Shown: positions 25,701 to 38,800 of the stretch, one piece after another
Numbering within the stretch: position 1 is the first letter of the stretch
Layout: each line of letters opens with the position of its first letter
Source: Gavia stellata
Taxonomy: Eukaryota; Chordata; Aves; Gaviiformes; Gaviidae
DNA: 64,000 bases
Reading direction: 5' to 3'
Assembly (NCBI RefSeq): GCF_030936135.1
Contig: NC_082603.1
Coordinates: 23,650,880 to 23,714,879 of the forward strand
Notes under the pieces: generated by a model
What the model was told of the DNA's origin: nothing
Database searches by the model: none
What the model saw: only the letters and a program-made list of their open reading frames with translations
Position numbers and translations under genes: made by a program

Positions 25701-28700
25701 GCCATGAGAATTGTCCCCGAAAAAAAATTCAACCTGCTAAGACCACCTTGCCTCAGCAGGTGACAGCAACAGCACCACTGGACATTTTGAAGATGGCTTG
25801 TGGTGGCCTCATGTAAAAAGTTGCTTGCTCTTCAGATTCTTCTTCATTTTACTTACTAATGAAGATTGGGTGAGCAGCTCTGTTCTTCCAGTACAGTCAC
25901 TGCAATAAAAAAGTTTAAAAAAAATCCCATGTTGCTGTACTGGGTTCTAGCTACATACTAATTAATATCCCTCCACAAGAAAGGTTAATATGCTATGGAG
26001 TATTTGGAAGGAAAAGGGATTTTTACTGTATTACAAGATTTTTACCTCATATATATGGAAGCATTATTCTGTTAAAAAAAAGAGTCCATCACAATCCTGA
26101 CTGCAGGGGAGCCATGACAAAGCCTGACAGCTCAGATTTGTCCTCACTGCTCCTTTTAGGATTTAAACAGCAGTCTTCAGCCTCAGCCCCCTGTCCCTAC
26201 ATCTGCTTTAGCTAGAAGTGAGCAAGAACATCCAAGATTTACACAGATGGACCCCTTTTGGCCTCAGGACAGCTGCCAACCCTTCAAAAGCCACTGCTAT
26301 TCTGTTCCTGCTGCTCTCCCTCTGAGAAGGCAACCACAGTATTTCATGTACATTTAATACTAACATGAAATATTTATTACCCTTTCCAGCTTTAAGTTCT
26401 GTTTAGCATTTTATCTCAAATTGGCACCAAAAATACCCCTACGTCTGGGAAGATTTCAGTCCCTAAACCCATGAAAGCTACAGTTAAGTGAGTTGCCTCA
26501 CAAGATCAAAATTAAAAGTTTATTTGTATTGTACATAATCAACCCTCTTACACTCTAAATTATCTTGTCATTACAGTGGTACAGGAACTTTTTAAGAGAT
26601 ATTAAATGATTTGAACCTGCATTATCTCATTACTCTGACGCAAACTGTCAATAAATCAACGTATTGTGTATGACTGGAAGTGCCTGGCACATTCTTAACT
26701 GTCCATCCCAACAGTAAAACTCACTTTAATATCCCCAAGCATTTCAGACCCCACACCTCAATCTTCGATGCAACACAAAGCCCTCATACTGCAGCATCCC
26801 ATTTCTAAAAACCTACAAGAGTGCAAACTGGCCCCATTCCAGCCCACTGGCCAAACATACAGGCTTTTAGGTTACCCATCGAGTTTCCATGCCTGCACAG
26901 ACAGCCTTGCCCCTGACAATTAGGTCACCCACAGCATCTGACCACCTGCACAAGGGGAAGATGGACACGATGTCAGCAGGTGGTCTATAGAACAAGGTGA
27001 ACCAAAGCAAAAACCTCAACCCACAAGGTGGAGGATGCATGTTGAGACCCAGCTGGAATGATGCAGGAAGCATGAGTGGCACAGCACAGAGCACCCACCA
27101 CAGAACTGCAGCATGAGGAAAGGACAAGAGTGCTACAATGTGGGGATGCACAGCAGGGTAGGGCTGATGTGCAGCCAAGGGAACAAGAGGTGCCCAAGGA
27201 AAGGCTGGGGCCAGCCTGCCACACCTGCACTCCATGTGTGCTGCCACAGGAGAAAAGGGCTGAACCTGAGCATCCCCAAGCTCACAATTACCCCAACTGG
27301 GTACTGCCACCCAGTCAGGTGGGGCACAGAGCCTGCAGGCTGGGTGGGGACACCTGCAGCAGCTCCCCTGGGGGTGCAGGGCTGCAATGGAGTCAGGCCC
27401 TCACACAGGTCTGGTGAAGGCTCTGGGAGCCGCAGGCCAAGGAATCGCACCTCAATGCTCATCTGCCTGAGCAGTGATGCTTTAACATGCCAGCCCCCTC
27501 CTTCCCCAAGGTACGAGCATAGGAATGTAATTCTTCAGTTCCTCCAAGGTGGACAAACAGCTTAAGTCCAGCTCAAAGGACTGGAAGGTGTTGTTTAAAA
27601 AAAAAATTCACACACACGGAGAGTCTGAAAGACCAGAGGTAGTGTCAGGAAGAGCCTGCAGTGTGAGGGGAAGGGTCTCACCTTCCACAAACTCCAGCCC
27701 CAGCTTCAGGTACTTCCATCTACTCCCCACCAGACTTCTTTGAAGAAACAATGTGCTGATACATTAAGAACCCCTTCTTAGAGTAAACACCTCTGAATAA
27801 TTCTCACATTTCTGTCTCCTACTATTGTTTCCTCCAAAACTCTACCCCTCAAGACCAGAAAAAACAAACTCCACTTAAATATAATTTTGAAATTCTACCA
27901 AAATCTCTTTCCTGTTATGTTAACCACTGGCTAGCCAACATCCTTCCCTGGCTTTAAGGAGAGCAGCTGCCAAGAAATGGCCTTCAACTCACTCAAACTG
28001 CAGTGGCTTTGTTACAGCGACAATCCCCTGCAAGAGATGAGTTCCAGCTGGATGTTGATATTTCACATTATTCCTGCATGTTAAACATTTAAAAGTATAC
28101 AAGTTACATAAGATTTAAGCCATGTGCTAAAATACAAAGACCAAAGCTTCTCCTTTCTTAAGGCTTCAGAAAGACAGTATATTAGTTCTGCTCATCTCTG
28201 CTTTTGCTGAAACAGGTGAAGTGAGCTTTAACACGTCCTTGGCCATTATTCCCTATGGCACATTCGACTTACACCTTATTAGTCAGATGTGTTGTTTCCA
28301 GCAGAAACTCCCTCCCATTTGAGTGAGCCTCATGTGTTTAAACAAGAGGGGCTCCCACCAGCACCCATCTCCTCTCACTCCCTTCTTGCTAATGGGGTAA
28401 TGGATCGTCACAATTCTTGTAGTTCCATAATTATGGATATAAGATGTAGGACTTCCTCCTATTTTTAGACAGTGCCAGCTCATCTCAGAAGGTTAAAAAA
28501 ATAAAAATCACATCTTATTGTATGCAACAGACTAATAAAAAGGGTATGTATCAGCATAACAGGCAATGTATAAGTCTTACAGTTCTGCTTGTGGAGGAAG
28601 TTATGGAAAGCCTCCTGGTGTTAAGCATCTGGAAGGCAAGAACACCCCAGCATGCTATAAAGTGATAGCCCAGCTCCTAGCAGCTCCTCACTTGAAGGAG

Positions 28701-28929
28701 AATCAAGCATGTATTCCAGATACTTAGCACTGCTTTCCCTTGTGTCAGCAGCTCTTGTGAACAGGTCCAATCCATCCAGGCAAAGAGGACACACACCTTC
28801 CATCTCTCAGCTGTAGTATACTTTCAGTCTACATGTGTGGAGAATAAAATGCAACCAGGCAGACAGGATAGAACCATAGGAAGGTCCCTCAGGCCTGTCC
28901 TTTTTTAGTCATTTTGTTTCCTAGAGTTG
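25701..28929. other. Intergenic DNA, no gene recognised
   Basis: Moderately GC-rich between about 26.8 and 27.6 kb, where overlapping open frames of 109 to 150 codons appear on both strands. None has a recognisable domain, and their overlap in several frames at once indicates low stop density, not coding. The rest is ordinary AT-rich sequence. An extra 3' exon of PIF1 was looked for here and not found. Confidence 0.5.
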
Positions 28930-29032
28930 CATCTGTGACACAGAAGTACTCAAGGCTGTGGGCCCAGAAAGGGGCTACAGAAGCCTTCCAAACTTCAGAG
29001 GCATGAGATGGGGGTGCTTCTACATATCCAAA
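28930..29032 (-). pseudogene. Decayed duplicate of the last PIF1 exon
   Basis: Read on the minus strand, this piece aligns with about one short gap to the PIF1 terminal exon segment at 29,627-29,730. I judge about 70% identity by eye. Blocks such as TCTGAAGTTTGGAAGGCTTC against TTTGAAAGCGGGCAGGCTTA and the shared TGTAGCCC keep the same order. The conceptual reading ASEVWKASVAPFWAHSLEY corresponds to [19 protein letters not shown] of helicase motif VI, but the motif's arginines are lost. No splice acceptor or continuing frame matches the real exon. I infer an old local duplication that has since drifted. Confidence 0.65.
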
Positions 29033-29479
29033 GTCAGCTGAATGAATGTTCATATACATCTGAAAAAATTCCTTTGATCTTATGTTATCAAATATACTCA
29101 ATAGCAAGATCGCTGCAACTCAGCATTCTGTGCTGATGCCTCACAGAGGCCAGAAGAGCATTCTCAGCTTCATTTCCAGTTCTCCTTCTCATCAGCACCT
29201 GAATAGGTGTGTAGTGAATCCTGGAGGTGGAGGAAAAAAAAATAGAAGAGATTTCTTGTGTACCCACTTACCCTTCAGTCCTTACTGCAAGAGCAGGACC
29301 AAAGAATCCCAACCCATCCTTTCACCTACAGGGCCAGGTAGTGTTATACAATCCCAACACTACAAGTAGATATTTTGCCACCAAGAACTGCCCCACCATA
29401 TTCCCTCTCTGCAGTTTCATCTCTCCTACCACTACAAGTTTTAATATGAATGATCTTGCTTAGGAAGAAAAGTAGTATC
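29033..29479 (-). other. PIF1 3' flank, probable 3' UTR
   Basis: Sequence just downstream of the PIF1 stop codon. A minus-strand ATTAAA at 29,440-29,445, about 35 bases past the stop, is the only nearby poly(A)-signal variant that I noticed. No other gene is visible here. Confidence 0.35.
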
Positions 29480-32400
29480 TCAGCACAAACATCTCTCATC
29501 CTGGTTGCACAAGACAGACTTTGCTAGCACAGGATTTTTCTTTACCTGGGTTAGAAGTTGATGACGTCTCAGCTGTCTATAGAACTGCAACACAGAAGGA
29601 TCAGCTCTCACTACTTTTGGATCAAAATCCAGAACACGAAGACCCGCAAGGCTACGGGCTCGGGAGAGGGCTACATAAGCCTGCCCGCTTTCAAAGACAC
29701 GAGACAGGGAGATTTCCACGCAATCTAAAGACATGCCCTATCAAAGACATGGAGAAGTTTGTTACAGAACAAACAAACAAACAAAGAACACTGTGCTGTA
29801 TCAATACTAACCTGTCTTGTGAGTCTGTCAAAAGGTACCGTCCTTGGTGTATGGGCTTGATAAAAAAAGGAAGTCTCTTGTTTGACTATGTAGCTGATTA
29901 AAAGATGGGAATCAGTAGAAAGAAGAGGGCAGTTTTCCACTGTCAAGGATTTGCTAGTAGACAGTAGGGTCCACTAACTCCAGCGAGCCTCTTATTGTAT
30001 GAAACTCCACAAATCCCATATAATCAACACAGCAGGGAAAGAAATCCTGCTGTTTTCGCTCCCAGTAGTTAACCAGAGGAGCCGCCAGTCTCAAGCAGTC
30101 CTCAGGCAGATCACCCGAGACAGAGTTTGGGTTAGGCCTGGCCAGCCCTGTCTGCACCAAGAGACATCTCAGGAGGCAGCAGAATTTACAGTGTAGCCTG
30201 GTTTAAACAGTGGCATGGGAACAAACTCACAGGTCTCCAACGCAAAGTATTTACCAAAGTGTATGAAGTCTTCTGGAAAGGTAGGAACTGTATTAGTTGC
30301 ATTGAAAAAACTCAACACACACCACCAAAGGGGGAGTCCAGCCCAAAGAGCACAGCTGTGACTCTTGCAGCTTCCTCAGGTACACTGCAAACCTCAGCAT
30401 CACTAATGCTGTTGACTATCAGGGAAGCACTACCCTGATAAGCCCACAGCAGTAAATAATGCTGCTTTATAGTCTAACACTAACTATGAAGATGGCAGCA
30501 CCCTTATGGAAACTCCAGCAGTACTGCCAGCTCATCCTTGACCCTATAGACAAGCACCACGAGCAGAAGAGGTGCTGCCTTCTCTGCAGCTAGACATTTT
30601 CTAGAGGTTCCCCACAACAAAAGCCTTTCAGTTTTCCCTCCTGTTTTACCAGCAATGCAAGCTCACCCAGGAAATAAGGTTTATGATGATGTAGAAGTCT
30701 ATAGACAGCTGTATAAGAACACCCACCTGACTCTTGTGAATGGAAATGGCCCATGCCAATTTTAAAGGCAACTGTTGACGACTCAGATGAACTCCTGATA
30801 GTCCTTTGAAGACCCATTTCTCCATTTTGATGACCTGTGTGACCCCACAGAGAAACCTCACCTTAGGCAGCCCTGTAGGAATGGGAGCAGGAGAGAAACA
30901 GGGATGTACTCCTGACACTCAACAGCCAGGAAGCCAGCAGCCTAAGAATACTTTTTTGCCCTCCTTCCCCATGTCAGTCTTTCACGAATTTTAGGGCTGC
31001 ATTAAAAAAAGAAAATCCCACACCAAGAAAAACCTAAACCCACGCACAGTAAATAGGATGTCCTGAAATGATGTTTGGGACCTACTTAAGCAGAAGAATT
31101 CAAGTCAGGTAATTTATCAGTTGAGATGCACAGAAAAATACACGTTGCACGTAGCAGAACATTATTCTCTGAGAAAAACAAAAAAAAAACCCACCAAGAC
31201 TTGCTTCAACAGAACAGACAGGAAATGCAAATGAGTATACACATCTAGAGAATAAAGAAAAGCAAACACAAGGCCCTACAAATAGCTACAGGTGATGCAG
31301 CACATGACATCACAGCTCATGAGACTCTCACTGAAGAGAAGACCCCCTCCCTGCTTTCCCTCAAATTATTCTTACCAAGCAGTAAACAAAATTAACAAGT
31401 CATCAGATATCAATGATAAATTGTTTTGGTTTTTTCCTCTTCCTTCAACAAAAGATCAAAAAGCTTTCTTACCCTTCTGTTCACTTTCAAATCCTACAAC
31501 AACTCCTCGTGCCCCATTCACCAGCCCTTGAGACACATCCAGATTCTTAGCTAGCATCACCTACAGATAAAAAGAAAAAATCCCTTAGTGCACTGGCTTT
31601 ACAGCCTGTTCAGCCACCTGCAGCTCAGCTTCTAGTCAGGAAGCATAAGCTCAGCAGGCTGATATGGCCACGGCCACATCATCCTATTGCAGGATAGAAC
31701 ACCATCTCCAATGTGATGGAAATTATTTGACTGCCTTTCCTTCCTAGGATTCCCAACTACATCATTCCGCAGCACTGAACAGTTCACTTGAGCTGCTTCT
31801 GTCCACAGCTGTCAGCTCAGATCCAGGGAACAGATTCCCCTTCCCCAAACACCAGCCAGACTAGACATATATAGATTCTGGAAACACTTAAGGAACAACT
31901 TCCCAAGGCAAATAGTGCTGCTGCTAAGCACAGTCCTGCATCCTTTCCACTCTGACAGCCCTAACTCACAGCAAGGTGCTCAGTCCTGCAAATTCGGCGA
32001 GCTGTGCCATGCCATTAGAGGTCAGGAGGGCTGCTGTACCTGGAGCCAAGACTACAGGCAAGGACTGACTGTGCTCTCTGCTACCTGGAAGCTTCTAAAC
32101 CTGATTGGAAATGTGTGTCAAAGTCACAGTGGTCACCACTGATCATAAGACATGGACCTGCACTCAAATCAACTAATTCTCTGTCTGGATAAGATTCCAA
32201 GCAGAAAGGATACAAAGATTGGGATAGAGTCTTCTGTTGGCCTGGCATAGCCTTTCTATACAGAATCTGCATTCTATACATTAATCTACTCTTCCTTTAT
32301 TTTTCTTATGTAATTTGATTCACTGCTCTTTCACAAATGTATACACACACACTCACCTGAGCTCCAAGCTTTAGCTCAACTGTACCACCCACAGGACATT

Positions 32401-35400
32401 GAGCATCAATTAACTTCACTAGCATTGGGTCACTGTCCAAAGCCTCAAAAGTGTGCACTTCTCCTATTGAGGAAAGAAAGATGGGACAAATTGCAACCAT
32501 TGAACATATTCCACACAGCATTGCAGGAGGTTCAGCATTTATTTATAACAGCAATTCCTCTTTTAATATCTGTTCTGCTGGTAGGACTTCTTCACACAAA
32601 CCTTGTCACATCTAAACAGCAGAAAGCTCATTATTGCCTCTCTTCCCAACATACCTCCCAGAGCATGAGAAGGCTCAGGAATCAAAGGCCAGCAGCAAAT
32701 AGCAACTGAGCAGTCACCATTTTGAGCATATGACCAGTTTCACTTACTGCCAACACCAGATCTCCAAAGAGGACTATGGAAGAATCCTAGGGCCAGACAG
32801 GGAGGCAGAAATGAAATAGCCCTTAACTGAAGTTGTGGCTGGATAGAGCATGGCCTTTCTGAGGTGCTATAGAAAGAAAAAGCAGCGGTATGGAGGCAAT
32901 AATGACCCACCCTACCTCACAGCAAGCAATGAGCTCGCTGTCTATTACACACCAAGAAGCGTGGGGTTTTAAGCAAAAAGCTGCAAAGTTTTTCCCCAGG
33001 CAGCTCAACTCCAACATGCACACCTTGGAGTGGTGCTGCTGTGCATGACAGAACACCAGTTCCTCCTGACACCACAGTATCCCCATTGCTCAGCCCCAAA
33101 GCCAGCAGCTTCCTCCAAGGAGTTCACCTGATAGCTGTTGCAAGCGTCTCTCATTAGTTATTTCTACATCATCTTTATGGGTGCAGAGCCGTGTAGCCAG
33201 GATCCCATCACGCTCAGACCTGTTAGCAGCGGTATGCATGAGCAGTCTGGTAACCTCCTCTGTGCACCTGGTAAACAGGAAAAGGGGTTTATTATTTAAA
33301 GTGATCGGGAACAGGTCTTGAGCAGCAGTAACCTCCACACAGCTGGATCAGGCTGTGCAAGCCCCAGGCCTCCAGAGAGAAGAGAGAGGAAGATGACTAC
33401 ACAAAGTGGCAGAACAGTGCAAATGTGCACCCCAGCCCTGCCCTGGCCATGGCCAGCTCAGGATCTGTTGAATTCCTTAGCAGAAATGGCAAAGAGAGAC
33501 CCTAGGAAGGGTCCTTCCTTGCCAGAGCAGCATATATGAAACTTGCTTACATTAACTAAAGCATTTATAGCTATTGCCCCCAGCCACACATTCCTGATAA
33601 AGCCCAGAGAAGTGACAAACTACTCTTTCCTCTGCTCCATCAGCAGGGAATGGGGATTACAAAGAGAGATGAGTTTCTCCTCACCTGCCCAAACGGACTG
33701 CGCTCAGGAGCGAGACAAAGGTCTTGTCAGTCTGTCGCCGCACTTCAGTCAGCTCCATGTTTATGTGGATGCATTTCCTCCAGCTTTTTGCCTGGCAAAT
33801 CATTCTCTTGTTAAGAAAGAGGTAAACTTGAAGTATGAGAGTGAGTTTAGGGACAATTTTGTACCTGGAAGCAGAACTTGGTTTCTTCATTAGCCTTACA
33901 GACTGGGGGTAGTTGCAAGAAGTCCCCACAGATGATTAGCTGAATTCCTCCAAAAGGCTCATCCCGTTTTCTGACTGCCCTGAAAGGGAAGGAAGGGAGG
34001 ATAAATTCTGAATGCCCTCCAGGACCTGGACATAGTCACATCTCAGAAGTTACTTCTTAGTCTGTCAGTACATTCAAACATACACGACCTGCAATAAAAG
34101 ATTATTATCCTCAGCTGTATCAGAAGAGCTCACATAGTTAAGCAATGCTATTAGAAGACATTAAGTTTTCTTTGCCTACCCACCCCAGATGTCATTACCA
34201 GTCTTGGTTCTTTGGTAGCTGCTATACTACAACTGCTTCTCTCTGCAAGAGAGAACTGCTGAGCACAGCATAAATAGACAGCTGTGTTCTGGACTCAGCT
34301 CTATAGACAACTCTTGAGTCCAGAGGAAAAACAGCAACCAGAACAGCCACAGATGAGGAGTGGGGACATGATAAAAATCTATCTTAAGATAAAGATCTGC
34401 CCAGATGCTAGCTATGATTTCATGCTTCCTTCCAGTCCTATGCCAGTGGTTGCTTTGTATCCATTCACATAACCAGAGGAAGGAAGCAGCCCAGAAATTT
34501 AGGGAAACTCATTTCTGTTAGTTGTTTGGCCTGACAATTTAGGCCAAACTCACCTCGCCACTGCCTCCAGCCTGTCAAAGAACTTGCCATCCACCATTGA
34601 GATCTCATCAATAATTAAGTGCTGGCAGGCCAGCCAGTGCTGGCGCACCCCAGGCCTCTCCGCCAGCTGAATACACTGTTCCAGTGGTGCCTTCCCAGAG
34701 CCGATCCCTGGCAGGGGAGAAGAAAGTAAAGCTTTGGGAAGCTCCTGACTCTTTGGGAAGAAAGCGAGAGCTCCCAGCCCCTCGCTGTCGGGCAGAATGT
34801 TACCTGCGAAGGCGTGGAGTGTGGTGCCACCGATGTGGCAAGCCGCCACTCCTGTGCTGGCCGTAGCGTAGGTGCTCTTTGGAGGGAGGGAGCCCACGAT
34901 CCTCTTCAGCAGGAACGACTTCCCGGTCCCTTGGCAGGGGGAGAAGAAGCAGATCAGTAGCGAGGCCCCAGAACTTCACCTGGTGACAGCCGCCCGGCCC
35001 CCTTACCCGCACAGCCGGTGAAGAAGATACTCTTCCCGCTCCGGACGGCGCCCAGCACCGCCTCCTGCTCCGCCGAGAGCCTCGCCGGGGGCCGCCTCTC
35101 CGCACGGGGGACCTGCGGGACGGGCGGCAGCGCGTCGTGAGTGCGGAGCCCGTAAACGGGGCCGGTAACCGGGGCTGCGCCTCTCGCCCCGGGACTAACC
35201 TCCGCCGGGCGCTCCCCTCGCGCCTCGCCGCCGCGGAGGCGGCCGGGGGCGCACAGCAGGTCTCGCTCCTGCAGCGGGCTGATGACGGCGAAGGCCGGCG
35301 GCGGCCGGTCCAGCAGGCGGGGGCAGCGTGGCGCGCCCCGCGGCCCGGCGGCGACCTTGAGCCGCAGGAGGCGGAGGAAGCGGCGCAGCGCGTCCGGGGG

Positions 35401-35679
35401 GCAGTCGGAGAGCAGGACCTGGGCGCCGCCCGGGCCCACCCGCACCGCCGCCCGCCCGTCGCCCGCGAACCGCGTGAAGAGCCGCACAGAGTCACCCGCC
35501 AGCGTGAAGCTCAGCGCCGCCGCCGCCCCGCCACTGCCGACCACCCGCAGCACCGGCTGCCGCAGCTCGTTGCGACCCAGCAGCACCAGCGCGCCCCGCA
35601 TCACGCGGCGCCGCGGGGCCTGTCCCCCCAGCAGCGGCTGCTCCACGGCCACCGTGCAGCGTAGCTCCGCGTCCTCCAT
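29480..35679 (-). CDS. PIF1: PIF1 5'-to-3' DNA helicase, 10 coding exons
   Basis: Superfamily 1B helicase that unwinds G-quadruplex and other DNA structures in nucleus and mitochondria and opposes telomerase. Coding exons from the start codon: 35007-35679, 34804-34929, 34554-34707, 33865-33979, 33685-33791, 33128-33267, 32357-32463, 31473-31560, 30727-30872 and 29480-29737. All junctions are GT/AG and all phases agree, giving 637 aa (human about 641). Visible motifs are Walker A GCAGTGKS ending at residue 229, motif Ia [19 protein letters not shown], Walker B IIDEIS (D300, E301), GDFLQLPPV (336-344), SIHKSQG (547-553) and [11 protein letters not shown] (572-582) with the arginine finger. The frame stays open upstream of the chosen ATG, but MEDAELRC matches the family N-terminus EDSELRC. 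A possible donor (CAG|GTAAAG) lies in the last exon, so another C-terminus cannot be excluded, although the length already fits. Confidence 0.96.
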
Positions 35680-35894
35680 CCTGCCGCTGCCAGCGCCACA
35701 CCGGCCGTTCAAACCCGCCGCGTGCAGCCGCCGCCTATCAGGGCCAGGGGGCTTTAACTCGGCGGCCAATAGGAGGCGAGAAGGGAATGGGTCCGAAGAG
35801 GGGGGCGGAGCACCAGCCGCACCAATCAGCAGCCTCATGAGGAACCACGTGAGGCGTTGCCAGGCTACGGGACGCCGAGTAGCCCGGCGGGGCC
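35680..35894. promoter_or_regulatory. Shared PIF1/CFAP144 bidirectional promoter in a CpG island
   Basis: Only 215 bp separate the divergent start codons. The gap contains CCAAT boxes at 35,766-35,770 and 35,822-35,826, a GC box GGGGCGG at 35,802-35,808 and no TATA box. The CpG-rich zone spans about 34.95-36.05 kb and includes PIF1 exon 1 and CFAP144 exon 1. This fits a CpG-island promoter firing in both directions, which is an inference from layout and motifs. Confidence 0.75.
35856..35868 (+). promoter_or_regulatory. RFX X-box-like site upstream of CFAP144
   Basis: GTTGCC-A-GGCTAC fits the RFX consensus RYYNYY-N(1-3)-RRNRAC except for one base in the right half. It lies 27 bp upstream of the CFAP144 start codon, where X-boxes of ciliary genes usually sit. 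Binding by RFX factors is inferred. Confidence 0.45.
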
Positions 35895-38800
35895 ATGGCC
35901 GCCCGCAGCAGGGAGAAGGAGCCGCTGGACCCGGTGCGGCAGAACCAGCTCCTGTGCGAGCGGGTGCGGAAGGAGCTGCAGTGCCAGAGGCTACACACGC
36001 AGTACAGCCTGAACCCGCTCCACCGCGGTGAGGCGGCGCGCAGGCGGCTCCACGGTCACAGAGAACTGGCGTGAACCCCCGAGGGCAAGACAAGCATTGC
36101 ACCGAGCCGCAGGGCGCAGAGCAGGCTCGTGGGGCCTGCCTACATGAGCAGGGGCAGACCCCGCAGCACTCAGCAGCTGCACCCAAGAATGCCTGCAGTG
36201 GCCAGTGAGATGGGTAGATCTGGAAGGAGCAACTGGTGGGCTTTTCGTTGTGCCTGAAAAACCAGTCTGCACACTCAAAAGATGGAATTGAGACAAGAGG
36301 GATTTGCCCAAATTAGACGGTGCCTTAGTAAACATGCAGAAGTGGGGCAACCATTTAGGATCTGGAACCCGGGGATCTTGAGCAAAACAACCAGAGCTAA
36401 GATGGGGTAGAAAGCCCAAACACTACACCGTGTTTCTTCAGCCCCTGGGCTGGTTTCTACCTGCTAATTCGTAGTCATAGAATGTCATCACCTATGCTGG
36501 CATGGCAGGGTGATGTCAATAAATTCACTCAGGTGTAGATTCCACAGTGAAACAAAAATGAACCAAAGGAAAATCATTTGAAACTGGCACCTGCAGGCCA
36601 CCACTTGGGTGGAGTGGAACTTTGCTGTGGTGAATGTAGGCAGCATCCCCTAGAAGGGCCTTTAGCATGCTTAACCCCCTTCCCTTTCTAGGAAGTTGCT
36701 ATTAGTCAGTACTCTAACTCATTTTGTTCTGTTCACATGCTGTTCTTCCTTTACAACTTCAGTGAAGTAACTGGGCCCAGACTGGGGAATAATCAAAAAG
36801 AACATTTGCAATGATAGATACCCTATACCTGTCTGTGATGCTAAATTCACATTAAAATAATTCAACTGCATCATTTCTTTCCAGTTCACACGATCACCAA
36901 GAAGCCTATGTCTTGGCATGATAATGTAGAAGAGCCAGCAGACGGTAAGAAATCTCTGAACAGCTTGTTATAGTTACATAAGAAAATGACAATAAATAAG
37001 ATTTTAAAATTCCAATTAGTCTAAAAGATGACATACATGGAAACACCCCTCTGACAACAGGAGAAAGTTAAACTCATTCATTATTTTTGTTAAACATAAG
37101 GCAGGGTTTTTTCCACTTTAAGGCCCTTCCCCATTACTTTTCGTTATCAGTACAAGCTTGCATTCATGCAATTAGGCTTTTATTTTTGGTTTTAGTTACA
37201 CTATAAAATTCTGCTTGAGAATCTAAACCTCTTTCAGGGGAAAACAAAAAAATCTAGGAACGTGTTTTATAGATACACGTTGCCTGTCATTGCAGATTCT
37301 ACATACCCACTATATATGGTAAACTGCTGAAATGGCTGCTGAGTCTTGCTTTAGAGCACTAATAACAGGAACCCTTACAGCAACCGCTCCTGTATTTCTA
37401 ACACGTCAGTTTTGTCTAAAAACGTTAAGGTCGGCCTACTCCAGTCAAGGATTAGGTAGGAAAAGAAAACCAAAACAGGGAAAGGCAGCAGGCCTCCAGC
37501 AACTGAGAAAGACGACAGCTAATGTGGAGCGCTGGTTGATACTAGTTGTGATATAAGAAAAGTAAGATGCTGCAATACAGTAGACAGGGATGACAGAATT
37601 AACAGGACAGTATAGGCAGGCAAATCTTGAAACCTCATTAGGATGAATGCACTGTGCATTCTCTTACAAGATCATTCGCAGAAGCACAGAAGTTGCCTCC
37701 AACCTTTGCTTTCTTGCTATTGCTTGGACAGCATTAGGATGTCCCATTCTAACATACATCCACAGGTGACTGGTTTTTAAACATACTTTCTTTCATTTGT
37801 ATTTGTGTCTCTTAAACCAACAGCCAAGTTTCTGAATCTTATTCACCATGCAGCACTGGAGCCAACAAAGAAATACGCAGAGCCACAAACTGAAAGCCAG
37901 GAAATTGGCTGGAACACAACACCTTTGGTGAGTAGAGTGCTGAAGGACTCAGTTCTTTGCAGGATTCAGAGAGGTTCAACCCATTACACTCAGACATACT
38001 CATGAAAGGAAATAATTTGTGACAAACATGGAAAACAGGAATGACTAGGAATGAGCAGAGCTGTTCATGGACAGTAAGTTTTTAAAATTTACACCTAAGA
38101 GGACTCTTCACACCGGCACAGGCTTGTGAACACAGAAACAGCAGACTTCCCCTGAGAAACTTGCATGCAAAATATCTACAGCGACAGTTGCCCCCAAGCA
38201 TATTGCCAAACACCTCATATGTAGTAATGGCTGTTTATTAAAGCATTCAGCTGAGAAATAGCGTAGTGAGCAACGTGAAGTGACATACATAAGCACTGTG
38301 AAAAGAAATGTGCTGCTGTACAGTATCTTTCAAACAAATTGCAAGCAGAACCATAAAATTAATAATCAGCTAAGTATACCCGAGGCAGAATACACCAGTG
38401 AAGATTCATATGGGGAAGCATGAGTAAAACAGGAAGAAAAGAAATCTTATTAACAAGCTGAGACATCAATCACCTCTGACAAACAAATAGCTGTGACAAT
38501 GACAAACTCTGTAGATTAGTGTTTCAAGAAAGGCAAATGAGGGCCTAATTACTTTTGGCCTGTTACAAAGAAAACTAAGATAAATAAGAAAGTAAGATAG
38601 TCTTCTACAACTTCTCATATTACACTTCAGGTAAACTAGTTACTCATAACAAGGCTAGAGACAGACATCCCAGCAGGGCTTTATGCGGTTAGGTACTGGT
38701 GGTAGGACTAGGCTGGCAGAAAGGCAAGTAAATTTGTGTGTAGTGAAGTGAGTTAGATTTATAGTCAGGACTCATGATGCTGTTTCATACGTTAAGTTTT

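Noticed and set aside
26867-27565. Overlapping open frames on both strands, 81 to 150 codons
   Set aside because: Several frames are open at once in a GC-richer patch, and none shows a domain or conserved motif.
28621-28803. Minus-strand reading with DSPSSEE as a possible further C-terminal PIF1 exon
   Set aside because: The resemblance to the acidic human C-terminus is too short, and the existing last exon already gives the expected total length.
29954-30160. Minus-strand frame in PIF1 intron 9 as a possible extra exon
   Set aside because: Exons 9 and 10 join in phase and recreate the conserved HKSQ-GM junction of the helicase, so no exon is missing between them.
35137-36186. Long open frames on both strands around PIF1 exon 1, including the upstream extension of the PIF1 frame
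   Set aside because: CpG-island artefacts. The PIF1 frame was trimmed to the ATG that matches the family N-terminus because the extension runs through the CFAP144 first exon and has no PIF1-like sequence.
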